Shown: positions 46,436-57,798, counted from the first letter of the stretch. The stretch is DNA of 64,000 nt from Phoronis australis (GCA_002633005.1 NMRA01000041.1:811294-875293); one strand, 5' to 3'. Made by a program: numbers and translations. Notes: generated from the sequence alone by a model not told the origin.

Positions 46436-46676
46436 CTCTCGTTGTGTTAATGCTTGTATTAATGAGCTTAACAAGCTTGCAATTGAAAGAACCGTCAATA
46501 TACGCTGGGTCAGGGCCCATGTGGGAATTGATGGCAATGAGAATGCAGACAGACTCGCAAAGATAGGAGCAAGCGTTCTGCATTTTGTGCCTGAACCTGC
46601 TATCCCGGTATCTTACGGATGTTGCAGGATGAGTATACGCAACTGGGTACATACCCAGTCAGCAGCCCAGTGGGCA
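46434..46676 (+). mobile_element. LINE RNase H domain remnant
   Basis: An open stretch of 81 codons reads RWVRAHVGIDGNENADRLAK, the conserved H-x-G-x-x-G-N-E-x-A-D block of the RNase H carried by Jockey/I-type LINEs, followed by a P-E-P-x-I-P-V-S and W-x-x-x-W tail. No reverse transcriptase precedes it here. It lies between two copies of a 795-bp direct repeat, and an undetermined base is at 46680. Confidence 0.85.
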
Positions 46677-46735
46677 TCANTATGACAGTCGGCACTTATT
46701 ATGCTTATATTCACGACTTTAGGTCACCGGTGTAT

Positions 46736-47530
46736 ACAAATAAGAATGTTAAAGTGACTGATGCAAAAAGCTCTTGTTTGAAGTCAGGCATGCCGTGTTC
46801 CGAGCTGTGTGACAGTCGAGAGTGAGTAACACGATGTCTCAAAAAATTTTGTTGACGATGACAATGACGTTGATAAAGCCACTCGATAAGTGTGTGCTAT
46901 GTTGTTAAAAATTTTCAAAATGAAACATTATGGAAATATTGACTACATTCTGCCGTGCTCAGTTGTGTGTTCTGTGTGACTGTGAGATCTGTGTTCAATG
47001 TTTTTTCTCTGCTCTGAGGTTTGACAATGAACAACAATGTGGATAAATAAAATCATGACAACAATAAGATGAAAGTGTTCAATTCAATGAATAATCATTG
47101 AAAATGTTAATTCATCCATGTTTTGATTTAGCTATCAAATCTTTATCAAGTTCCAAATGATTAAAATATTGGTTTTTGATATGAGCTCAAAATATAATAC
47201 TGTGTTTTTCGACCAACAGGAGGCGGTGCTACAATATTTATTATTTTTCTTTAACTCTTTTTCACAACTAATTTCGTAATATTTATCACTCTTGTTTAGT
47301 AACTTCAAATGAACAAAACCAAATCAAATTATCATTCAGTGTTAGCTCAGTGTTACTGGTTTTCAAAGAACGATTCTCTGTGTCAAATTTTGCAGAATGT
47401 CAAATTTTTGGTCAAATTTCTCGAAAATGTACAAGCCAAACCTTGGGAGCTGTTTTAGATTCTTAATGTGTATAACTTATTGACACTAAATCCGGCAAAA
47501 TTATAATGTACCCCAAAACTAGCCACTGAA
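46736..47530. repeat. Long direct repeat, copy 2 (about 795 bp)
   Basis: Counterpart of 45639-46435. The order copy 1, RNase H, copy 2 fits either two 5'-truncated LINE insertions in a row, with the repeat as 3' untranslated region, or a local duplication or assembly join. Confidence 0.92.
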
Positions 47531-47886
47531 GTAATTTTCTAGAATTCTTAGAGTGGAATATGGTCTATGGCTTAGAATGAACGTGACTAAAATGGTATTG
47601 AAAACACAGCTGATGTCATGCATTATCATATTCTTACAGATTTAGTTGATTTCATTCGTATACAATACGATGAGTGGTCATAAAACCGTGGCTGTTGCCG
47701 CCGATGCTGATGATGCTGCGTTTCAAAGTTCTCGTTACTGTCATGCATCTGTTCCAAACATAGTGGCCTGACCATTTGTCATACTGCTGCTGCCGCTGGT
47801 GCACTTACACGTCCTTGTTAATAAAGAAGATAAAGTAAATACATAAATAAATATTTAGTTGCAGCTTTGATAATGTGACATGTCAA

Positions 47887-48173
47887 TCAATATCCCATGG
47901 CGAAGCTCTCATGATATAATTTCGGAGCGCCCCCCCCACACGTTTCGTTTCTATTTCCCCAACAGTTCTTGTTACATTTATGCCGTTCGATTTTGCGGCC
48001 AACAGTACCGTATTGATAACCACACCAACATTCTATGGCGTTCTGAACTCCAGCATATTTGTACGAGTTCTTACTACATTCGTAGCGGCAACGGTCACGT
48101 GTTATTTCTCTGGAGAACAATATCATCTTGGGTAAGTCCCTCTTCCCAAGTCTGTCAGTGTAGCATCCAATAT
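47887..48173 (-). CDS. PAN+WSC protein D exon 2 (WSC domain)
   Basis: Acceptor CTTTGCAG. The run of eight C on the plus strand at 47930-47937 is the frameshift site. Confidence 0.85.
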
Positions 48174-49134
48174 CTGCAAAGGAGTACCACAGAGCACTAA
48201 TCATATTTAATCGAAACATGCACACGTACTCGGAGGACGCATACAAATTAAAGTTTGAAGATGTATAATATAGCAGCCGTAACGTTACCTCAAACCAATG
48301 ATCATAAGTCAAGTTTTGATAAATGTACCTTCTAACCTTCAAATTGACTTTATAAAATGACAATGGTTTGATAAATCAATACCATCGCTTTGTTTGTAAC
48401 TGACAACTTTTCTCACGAGTCTCATGGCGTTGCTTATAAACCTATAATCTGCGTCAATTTAAAAATGTATTGATGATCTGACGCAAGGCAATTGAAAGGT
48501 TCACAGAACTCTAGCCCTGGAATCCCAACTCCGATCTCGCGGCCGGCCGCTGAGGTTGCGCCGCGCATGCGTGCGATTTTTCGTATCCGTTTGTTTCGGT
48601 GTGCGTACTTGCAACGGAATTAAGTTACACTAACATTTTTCACAACTCCTTCATTTTTCAACCGAATTGCATAAGAGCCAAATCGTTAGAAAGCCTTTTG
48701 TCAGTCCTTGATGACTGTACCAGAAACAAAACAAAATAATTTAATTCATTAGTAATTAATAATTATTACCTGAGTCGTTTAGAATATTTTTTAACTCTTA
48801 AAACCAAGAGTGTTACCAAAACGCGAAAAATAACTCCGTGTAATAGTAACATAAAAAAGGAAATCAACCAGAGATGTTATACAAATGACTTCGCAAGCCA
48901 TTAGGGAAATAACAGGATTGCGTTCTTTTACAAGGCAAACTTTTCATTTTTTAAGTTTTATTTCACGGGTATAGGTAAATACTACAGCTAGCAATTGGCC
49001 TAGCTTTCGTAACTTGAATCGAATTAACCATAAACGGCATCTGGGCAACGGATAAACAGTGCACAGATGAATTATTATAGAAACAATTGAAATCAGTGAT
49101 AATACATACACACGCAGGCATGCTCGCACGCAGG

Positions 49135-49193
<59 letters not shown>

Positions 49194-50090
49194 CTATGCA
49201 ATTGAGTAATTTTTTTAATGTTACGTAAACACCTGATTTTATGGCCTAAACTTTCATTTAGGTCAAATGTAACTTCTTCCCGTAATATACTGTAACACCA
49301 AAAAATGTCTTGTTGAGAGACTCTTGATAGGTTGTCGAAAGTGGTTCCACGACTAGAGCTGAAAAGATTCCAGAGGCCAAACTACTCCCCGCATCCACCT
49401 AGGGCCACAGGTCGTCGCTTATAAAGAATGGCCAGTGTAATTGTCGGATTTGTTTGACTAATTTTACCGAAAAAAATCGCTGATTTTATGGAACCGTACC
49501 TCAAGAGTCTCGCTTGCTGAACAATAACAACAACATGAAAATGAATAAAATTAGGCTTGATTTGGTAACTACAACTCTCGATCAAAACTCAATCGAGCAG
49601 GCAGCCGGAAATTCTCAGTGCAAAGTCTCGCGGCTAGTTTCGGTGCTGCAAGTCCCTCTCGAGGTCGCACGTGCGGATGTTGGCATTCCAGGGCTGGAGT
49701 TCTGCGATAGGTTGAATTCGAAAAATTCTGTAAGAAAATACTTTTATTACCTGCACAGCTGCCGGTGTAATTCCCCGTTTGCTCGAAATATTTCCAATCT
49801 TCAACATATTCAAATTCACTCGCCTTGTCATCGTTAAGACAAACTTTCTGGCACACATTAAATCTCTCAGAGAAGCCAAAGGTGTCACACATCTCGTCTC
49901 GGTGGCAATCAAGGGCGCAAGCTCGCACTGACGAATTGGCGATGATGGTCGCAAATTGATTCGTAATTCTCCTGTTTTTAGTCATTTCATAATTGAATCC
50001 GCAAGTTTGTGAGCTCTTCACGGTCTGTGTCATTAGAACTGAGATCAGGAAGGCGGCCCTAATTTTGACCGACGGAGCAGTGAGAAACAT
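47887..50090 (-). CDS. Secreted PAN+WSC protein D, C-terminus frameshifted
   Basis: Exon 1 (50090-49751, 340 nt) encodes a signal peptide and PAN-like domain with CALDC, DEMC and CQKVC; exon 2 (48173-47887) a WSC domain with DRCRYEC, ECWCG and ETCGG. The phase-1 intron is 1.58 kb and holds a CA tract. In the other two genes exon 2 is exactly 290 nt. Here an eight-G run just after ETCGG has one G more than needed, so the frame slips and the last 19 residues differ from the paralogues. With seven G the frame would restore the shared N-Y-I-M ending and stop at 47883, making 290 nt. The extra G may be a sequencing error or a real late frameshift. It spares all eight Cys. Confidence 0.85.
48530..48740 (-). 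repeat. Dispersed repeat within the gene D intron
   Basis: Inverted copy of 38810-38990. Confidence 0.6.
49143..49188. repeat. (CA)n microsatellite in the gene D intron
   Basis: Forty-six bases of CA repeat after a GC-alternating lead-in. The Cys-Val open frames are artefacts. Confidence 0.95.
49751..50090 (-). CDS. PAN+WSC protein D exon 1
   Basis: 340 nt as in gene A, donor GCAG|GTAATA, phase 1. The frame reading on past the donor to 49569 is intronic. Confidence 0.9.
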
Positions 50091-50143
50091 TGTGTTTTAC
50101 CAGTTTCGCGTTACTCATCTGACAAACTACATTCAATGACCGT

Positions 50144-50156
50144 AGAAATATATATG
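50144..50156 (-). promoter_or_regulatory. TATA-like core promoter of PAN+WSC gene D
   Basis: CATATATATTTCTA on the minus strand, about 60 bp before the ATG, followed as in gene A by a GTCATT word. Confidence 0.55.
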
Positions 50157-50214
50157 CACGGTGAATTTACCAATGAAGCAAAGCAGACCCACATTCCAAT
50201 AAAAACTTTGATAA

Positions 50215-51115
50215 CTTTTACTGAACTCATCAAATTACTTTTGTAGTCGCCCAACAAAAGAAGTTTTCAATAAGCACTTAGAGGAACAAATCGATGATAC
50301 AGCACCAAACGCCCTAATATATGTACACCGAGCGCTAATATACACCGAATGCCCTACGTATCCGAACCTTGACGGACACACGTATATTTTTCCACATCAT
50401 CGCAAAACGGAGAACCAAACCCTGGCCTGGTACACAACAAATCGAGGTATGTATTTTAACTGTTAAAATTACCATGTCATCACTCTTATTCTTTCGCTAT
50501 TCATTGTACATGTAAAGGAAATAAAAAATATTTTTAAATATTTTTAACATTTAAAAATGTTCTTGTAGCGTGAGAATATAATAACAATTATATCAGTAAT
50601 AAACGATTACTCTCGTGGCCTTTTAATAATTGTTTTGAATATGAAGATGTATGATTGGTTCCAACAATTCAATCGAGCTCGTATTTCCAGCCAATCAGGA
50701 GGCAGGAAAATGTAAACCTCCGCCTTGTTCCACAAATGCTTGTTGCTAACGAAAGCCGAAATATAGTTTTTCAATCAACTTTGGACACAGATCAACGATT
50801 TACGAAGAATGAGCTAAGGATAAGTGCTTGCGGGATAGAAAAGCATATGGAGGAAACGTGTGCCAAATAAGATCAACTTTGTAACGATTAGCCAATAGCA
50901 ACTGTACTTTTTTCTGTTGCGGATTAGGTTAACAATAAATCTGTGGAACACGAGTAGGTGCCCTACGGAAACGGGAACACGTTGACAGACCCAGACTCGT
51001 GTCTTCTTGTCCTAACACCAAGTCATTAGTGGTATCCATATCAATTTACGTTGTCAAATCGCTTGAAGACACTTTTTCACGTCCCGTCATTTGCGCTAAG
51101 CCACAAGTTATCAGA
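50215..51115 (-). repeat. Upstream flank duplicated with gene D
   Basis: Partner of 29990-30880, with shared blocks in the same order and orientation. Confidence 0.75.
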
Positions 51116-51775
51116 AGACCTTGGAGCGGTAATTGTGGTTGGTGTAACCACACCGAGCTGGTCGGAAGTAACAATTCAATCGATGTAATCAAACACTGAT
51201 AACACTGACTAGTAATATTATTACAGATATCCAATGTATTACAAGAGCAAACAAAATAATGCTATCTCAATGAAATATCGTACAAATGTCAATTAATTTC
51301 AAAAAATATTTGATTGGTTAGAAACTGACTCTTCGCGTGCTTTCAGACGGCCAGATATTTGCAACTTAGGGCTTAGATAAAACAGATTTGAGAGGGTTTA
51401 GCAGGAGAAAAATACCGCTGATGAATTGCATGCGCAGTCGTCAAAAGGCACACGGCAGAAGAGAACTATAACAATTTTATTCACTGCTTCTAGCAAACAC
51501 AAAACCAAAGCGAATGAATACTCGCCACATACATGTAAATCTCTCCTCTTTAATGAGCCCGTCACACCAAACCCGTTCTCACAACGCCCAAGCCCTTGCC
51601 TAACACTTTGACGAAATAAGCCGCAAACGAACCCCAACTCAGGCAAAAATTGTTCATGGGTTTCCAGTGTTTATTCGGTCCCACTTAGTTCTAACCGTTT
51701 GTTTCAAATTCTGTAGAACGTAGTGAAAATTACGTTGGTGTTTCAGGGCAATTTGCGATTCCTGCCAAAACCACA

Positions 51776-51804
51776 TTTTTTTTTCACTGTGATATATATT
51801 TATT
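51776..51804 (-). mobile_element. Retroposed 3' end: AATAAA plus A-tail
   Basis: On the minus strand AATAAA (51804-51799) is followed 14 bp later by nine A (51784-51776). That is the signature of a reverse-transcribed polyadenylated RNA. The body would extend right from 51805; I see no coding remnant in it. Confidence 0.45.
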
Positions 51805-52533
51805 GAAGGATACACAGAACATACAAAGAAATAATAACAAACCCAGAAACCGCGAAGCATTATATCTGGGTTGTAAACAATTCATAAATGAAACTTATAT
51901 ACATAGAGATATATACAATTAAGTAGTATCTAAAATAAGTATTCCAATACTTAGACATGCTATTACAGANTTGTAAATTTTGAACCAGTCCACGCGCATT
52001 CTAACTTTAACATCAGAATAAAAGTGCACGAAACAAAAATTCAAAAGATAAGCCGAATATACAAAACGGGAAACATATTATCCAGTAATGCCGAAGGTCC
52101 TACCTCAGAGTGATTGTTTTGCACAAAAATGTAATGTTTTTGAACACATTTATTATGGAGATGCTAACACAAATGCAATTGTCCTGAGCAGTTACTGTGC
52201 CTGCTAAACACGGAGATAATAAGTCGGCGGAACAGACTGACATGCTTTCAGAAATGCTTGTGTGGTGTTTTACGTTAACACACTATCTTGTGAGTCAAGC
52301 AAGTGGTCTTTTATCGCTTGTGAAATTTTTTGCTTCTGCATCCATTTTCTCTTAAGTGAAACCATTTGAAAACCCAGAAAAAAATGTTTATGTGTTTCGT
52401 TACATTGTGTAAACTTTTACACAAGTACTACAGAATTTACGAAAAACAAGTTGAAAAGGTATTCATCGTGGGCACACTTAGGCATAGATATAGACACACA
52501 TTGGCTATCACGTGACTTTGTATGTGTATAGCG

Positions 52534-52539
52534 GGGCAC
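52534..52539 (+). repeat. 6-bp target-site duplication, left copy
   Basis: GGGCAC, repeated at 52953-52958 directly after the element. Confidence 0.65.
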
Positions 52540-52952
52540 TGGTGCGTCGTAAAATGTAACAAAAAACTTGTCACCTGATCCTGGAAACTCCTTTCTCCTG
52601 GAGTTGAAACTGTACGGGGTTCATTTTTGACTATACAAAGAAACTACCCATGTTAAACAAACAATGGAAAGCACATAGGGACACATCTATGAAATCGAGC
52701 TGGCCCATTTGATAGAATTTCATTCAAACAATCCGAGAAATACCTTGCAAACTCATGAAACATGACGTTGGTTTCGTAAAATGTAACAATGGTACATTTC
52801 ACGCATGTGCATTCCACGTAAATTGTAACAATTACATAAAATATACCAACTTTTTACATTTTAGGAGAGACCTAGCTACGTAAAATGTAACAATGACGCA
52901 AAATATAACAGTTGTTACAATTTACGAAATTGTTACATTTTACGGCGTATCA
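52540..52952. mobile_element. Non-autonomous DNA transposon with internal copies of its end motif (413 bp)
   Basis: The left end TGGTGCGTCGTAAAATGTAA is inverted, with three changes, at the right end (TTACATTTTACGGCGTATCA). GGGCAC flanks it on both sides. The core word CGTAAAATGTAACAA recurs inside at about 52774 and 52875 and, slightly changed or inverted, at 52817 and 52900-52935. No coding sequence. I cannot assign a superfamily from a 6-bp duplication alone. Confidence 0.75.
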
Positions 52953-53889
52953 GGGCACTCATTTTGTTGTGTGAAACCGAGTGTCATGGTCCATGCAAGC
53001 TGCCAGGCTAAAAGGCTCTCTAACTTTGCAACCATTGGGCCGATTTTGACGAAATACGCACCGTATTTTTAACACTCTCTTCAGTGACATCACTTTCGAA
53101 ATATTTTGAAATTAAAATGAAAATCCTATGAAGTCCGTAATTTAAGAAACCTGCTACTAATTCTCAGCGTACTTTTTGTTTCTAGTTGTCAGTATTTTGA
53201 ATTTAATATAACAAGGTCTCTCATCTGTCTACGGCCACGCTGGTTTCTTTACAGTTAGAACTAAATATGACACCTCGTGAGCCGCGTCTTAGGTGCTTTC
53301 ACGGCTATTTATTATAGAATGTCGACCTCTCTCTTTATTTCTTCGCACTTAAGCTATGGCTGTAAATTCAAATACATTAAGGTAGCCGTATTGTGAAGTA
53401 ATCACAAAGTGACCACATCATGTTTAGTACAAAGTACTACCGTAGGGGTCGTAACACACATGCAGCGACGCAACAGAAAATTTATTGCGAGAACACAAAA
53501 AATCGATGATAACTTTGATCCTGAATTGATTCCGGAAATAACAATTAGTTTTCATTTGTGACAATTTCGCGTAGCAGTCTTTACGACTAATACCACGCTA
53601 CCAGTGACTATTCTGACATTATCACTGGCCTGGGTCAATCAAAGCCCTTGTTTGCACAGCTGTCTCGGACACTTGAAAAAAGGCATAAACGACAGAAAGT
53701 ACACTCTATAGAGTTTCTCAAAAACGAAGAAAATCAACAAAGCCATGTCTTTTTCCTTGCTACATCCACCGTGAAAAAAAAATTCAATATGCCAAAAGTG
53801 CGAGTTTTGCCTTATATTTTTCCTAAAATCACAAATTCACAACTGCCTTGGTACAAGAAACGAGACCACCATGCGAATGCTCTTTCACT

Positions 53890-54175
53890 CTAGATTCCAG
53901 AAGTTTATGAGGTTAAAATATGTCAGAACAATTTCCATTTGTCTGAGGAGTACCTGGATTCGCCACAAGAATTCAAGGCTCTCAAAACGGTGGCACTTCT
54001 GTATCCTTGTACAGGTCAAATTTCTGAACTCAATTCACTCAAAACAACTTCAAGGAACTACTGAATACCATTTGTGACAAACGCTTCCCATTTAGTCCAC
54101 AAAACTACCGTCAAATCCGACCACCCTATTTTATTCATTTTGGGGGCACTACAATTAAGGGCCTGTACCGGCCGT
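53890..54175 (+). pseudogene. Possible decayed coding remnant
   Basis: After a CTTTCACTCTAG acceptor-like site an open stretch of 56 codons reads like real protein (for example EVYEVKICQNNFHLSEEYL). A one-base shift in an AAAA run at about 54042 then continues into another protein-like stretch (FKELLNTICDKRFPFSPQNY) to a TAG near 54180. No family is recognised. It may be a piece of an old transposable element or gene copy. Confidence 0.3.
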
Positions 54176-55347
54176 GGTCATAGACCTTATTGATGCCGGG
54201 TTAAAAATACAATCCAGTTTCTGATTCATCAGTTGCCGGGGATCGGGTACGCGGGTTTTCAAGTATCTGGCAGGCTAGCTAATCACTTCAACGCAGGATC
54301 ATGATAGTTTTTAATTAATAAAACGCCGGATCTCTACCTGAGACCGGGTACGCAGTACGTCTGTAAACGACGGCTTACTGCCGGTAAGAAGCTGCTTCCC
54401 GGTAAGTTTTGACCGGCAACGGCTGCACTCATCCTCATAACAATGGCTAAGTGCACCTGCTGGACTTATTTACCTAATTCCTAGACCTTAGGTACATACA
54501 TACATGGGCGGCGCAGCACTGAAAAAAGTGGGGGGCATAAGCCCCCAGTCTCCTAGGGTGCGCCGCCCATGACATACAGCTGCTGTGGAAATAATTTCAG
54601 CTGTGCGGTGTACAGCTATTTGCACGACAGGACACTGAGAAAAAATGATTTGACAGGCTACAAGCCCTAAAATCTTCTATCAGTGTGAATTTGACAACAA
54701 GGAAATAGGTCAAGTTTTTGATGTGCAAGTAGGAACAGAACGGGGGTTGTGCTTTTCTCTACAGGCCTTTATTATTGACTCTCAGATCATTTTTAAATAG
54801 CCGTACATTTATCATGCGGTGGGTTGAAGTAAGTAGGTTTAACCGCTCGTCCAACAACCATGGTGGTGTCTGTAGGCGAAAGGAGCCCTGTTCAAACTTT
54901 CTTAAATTTTGTTGTCGACGTAACGTTTTTCATCCTCGTAACCTGAAAGAAGTGCAAGTTTTTAGGCTAGCAAATATGGTACTGTGATTAGCCGCAGCAA
55001 GGAAAGTGTCATTCGTCGTTTACATACGTCAGAAGCTTCATCACACATTATCGAATGAAAAACTACACTTAGTCTAGCGGAAAATCACGTCGTCATAATG
55101 GCATCGGCCCAGAACGTCAATGATAACAGCAGCGCAGCATTGTACAAGAGATGTCGCGTCTATTGACGGATAATTCAATAAATAGTTAAGTATACTGTCC
55201 ATAAAGAAACTCTTTCCGATTCATTTCAGTTAAAAACTTCATAAAATGAATTTTAACGCAAGTAGGTTCCATCGAAACTTAATGTCAAATAGTGCTTATT
55301 CAACACAACTCCAAATATTTTCAAACTTAACTGAATTTGATATACAT

Positions 55348-56015
55348 TTTTGATGGTGCATCACCACCTAAAATGGCCACCGTAGTGAGTGACAGCTGAC
55401 TCATGCATTATGGGTAAACAGCCAACAATCGCCATACGTAATGAGGCAGCAACCAGTCCACTTTTTAAAAATACTTGATACCACGCTGCATGAGATTTCC
55501 AAAAACCGACAATTTTGAAAACAATTGTCGTACCAATGGACGTTTCATATCAATTATTGCGCTCAAAATACTGTTCGCGGTTTTCATCTAAAAATTACAC
55601 ATGTGCCTTTACACGGCATCGAAAGGTAAGTAAATATACACCCTGGTGTAGCTTTAATTGCGTTTGACAAAAATGCATAACGTACGTAAGACCTCTCGGG
55701 TACAAATAACACTCGGGTGTAAATAACGCCATACAAACTGGGCTCACTTAGACTAATATTTGTTCACCTGGTAACCTATTGGTTTTATTCATTCACAGTC
55801 TAAACCTGTTACTAAATTATTACCGGTATGTGTATTGTTTGTAATTTCAACGTATAATAATGATAATTTAGGTTAAATATTTTATTCTCTATATAGGTAT
55901 CCACATGTACCTATAGCGCACCACCACCACCTAAAATGGCCGCCGTAGTGAGTGACAGCTGACTCGTGCATTATGGGTAATGACTCAATTGCCGTCATAT
56001 GAAATGAGGCAGAAA
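55348..56015. repeat. Direct repeat of about 110 bp
   Basis: CCTAAAATGGCC(A/G)CCGTAGTGAG, then GACAGCTGACTC(A/G)TGCATTATGG, lies at 55369-55440 and 55930-55985, with flanking similarity. Between the copies lies the repeat shared with 32640-32880 (55530-55730). Confidence 0.75.
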
Positions 56016-56257
56016 TCCGCCCACATTTTAAAAAATTAAGAGAACAGAAAAACAGCTCAGTTACAAAATGGTTATATTTTATTGATATTCCATCGACTGA
56101 CAAAACTCATGGAGTGCTCTAAGCTGGAGAGTATGAAGGAAAAAGTACTTTTATACCCAATAACATGTGAGAGCCGAAACAATACTTTTCAAACGCAAAT
56201 CAAAATAACTCTTCTCGTCCAATGACCTGAACCTGCCACAATTATTGTGGGTAGCAT

Positions 56258-56434
56258 TTTAAAATGCTATAACTGATGGAATACAGTTTTTCTGCTTACA
56301 GCACATAAAAAGATTACCAACACATCAGGCATAGACTGTTGGTCCCTGACCGTACAAGAATGAAAAAAGTCCGAACAATCCCAGTAACGTGGAAATAAAC
56401 GTATGGTTTGAATAAACATGCTTGCCGGTAGAAC
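56258..56434. repeat. 177-bp direct repeat, copy 1, ending at an undetermined base
   Basis: As far as I can read, identical to 56578-56754. It ends exactly at the N at 56435. Confidence 0.92.
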
Positions 56435-56577
56435 NAATCTGTATTAAATTCAGTTCATTATGAAAAAATTCGATGTCATGGCAAAGATTATTATTTGGGC
56501 TTAGGTTTCGAATAAAAGTGTTTGCGTAAAGATCCGTTTCATGAAGTTTTTAACAAAAATGAAGCGGAAATAGTGCC

Positions 56578-56754
56578 TTTAAAATGCTATAACTGATGGA
56601 ATACAGTTTTTCTGCTTACAGCACATAAAAAGATTACCAACACATCAGGCATAGACTGTTGGTCCCTGACCGTACAAGAATGAAAAAAGTCCGAACAATC
56701 CCAGTAACGTGGAAATAAACGTATGGTTTGAATAAACATGCTTGCCGGTAGAAC
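56578..56754. repeat. 177-bp direct repeat, copy 2
   Basis: Same sequence as 56258-56434 at an offset of 320 bp. Unlike copy 1 it continues into unique sequence. Confidence 0.92.
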
Positions 56755-56767
56755 AGTAGTCTTGGCA

Positions 56768-56840
56768 CCAATTTTCTCGCCGATGGGATTTGAATCCAAG
56801 AAAGTTGACTAACAGCACCCCTTGCATGAGCTCTTCTAAT
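56768..56840 (-). repeat. tRNA-like SINE relic (minus strand)
   Basis: On the minus strand GAAGAGCTCATGCAAGG stands where an A box is expected and GGATTCAAATCCC is a good B box about 40 bp later. The stems are poor. Confidence 0.4.
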
Positions 56841-57159
56841 CAAATTGGCGCTGGGTCCTTCTGAAGGCCAAAAATCATTAGTTTTGAACCGAAATAAAAC
56901 GATTTTGCGGCGGAATTAAAGATCGCAGACTTAGCTAATAAAACCTCTTGTTTGTTAATATCGTGGTGTAAAATCGCTCTAACATGCTTCATAATATGTG
57001 GAATGCAGTAACAATCGTTGCTTGCACTTGAGATGATATGTTTTCATGGAGCCTAGCTCGTCATCACCGTTATGAGCATGAAAATCAATGAGAACAATAA
57101 ATCTCGCTGCGTAATTTCGTTCGTGAGATCAATATACTGGGAGTAATGTTCTTTCCTCA

Positions 57160-57207
57160 TCATTGAGAAATAAACCGACTTTGTAACAGCGTTCGGTCAG
57201 TCACCTG
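57160..57207 (-). CDS. Candidate last exon of the second lipid-binding protein
   Basis: Fifteen codons then TGA, in the phase and length range of the family's last exon, with L-L-Q-S-R-F where members have V-x-x-x-R-(V/I)-Y. The acceptor is an AG preceded by purines, which is poor, so this is weakly supported. Confidence 0.2.
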   Translation of the reverse strand, partial: QVTDRTLLQSRFISQ

Positions 57208-57798
57208 CTGTCTTTCTTGCACTACTGGTAACTCCACCTAGTGTCAGTTGCTTCACGCAAGTAGGCGCCCTTAAAGATGCTATGTCTCATTAAAACCGTG
57301 AGCATTTAAATTTATAGCAAGCGCCACCTAGTGACTTCTTGTGCACAAGTATAATCAGGAAAAGAAAAAAATTGGGCTTTTATAGAACACTTAGGAATAA
57401 GCGTAATCATACAAAAACCCTACTAATTCCAAATATTACGCAACCGTTATTTGATAGTGCCATAAAAATATAATGAAAACTGTGCCGTGTTTCATTAGGG
57501 TAACAACGAAATATTACCATACTCATTTACATAAAAATAGTCTCGCAAAATGAGACTTTCGCGAGATTGTAATAGTAACTGGTTCACAGGTGGTTTCCTG
57601 CCCCACCGGAAGACCCGGGGTTGTTTGTAAACTATCATTTCATATGCATATTCACAATTTGATGAGATGTAGCATCTTTAATACATAAGGAATTACCTCG
57701 GTGGTGTGATCGATCTATACACCCAGCATTAAATCTTATAAGTCTAGAGCAGTGCCCGTTTAATTTCACTTTATTGTTGATTTCACAGCTAATCTTAC

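Larger units (their letters stand above)
51120..57150. other. Repeat-rich spacer without a supported gene
   Basis: Apart from the elements listed separately (51776, 52540, 53890, 55348, 56258, 56770) I see no supported exon. Undetermined bases are at 51970 and 56435. Confidence 0.5.

Noticed and set aside
45639-47530. LTR retrotransposon with 795-bp LTRs
   Set aside because: No TG..CA ends, primer-binding site, polypurine tract or target duplication; the interior encodes a LINE-type RNase H.
49569-49750. Continuation of the PAN exon frame of gene D to 173 codons
   Set aside because: The frame passes a consensus donor at the same place as in both paralogues; the extra codons are intronic.
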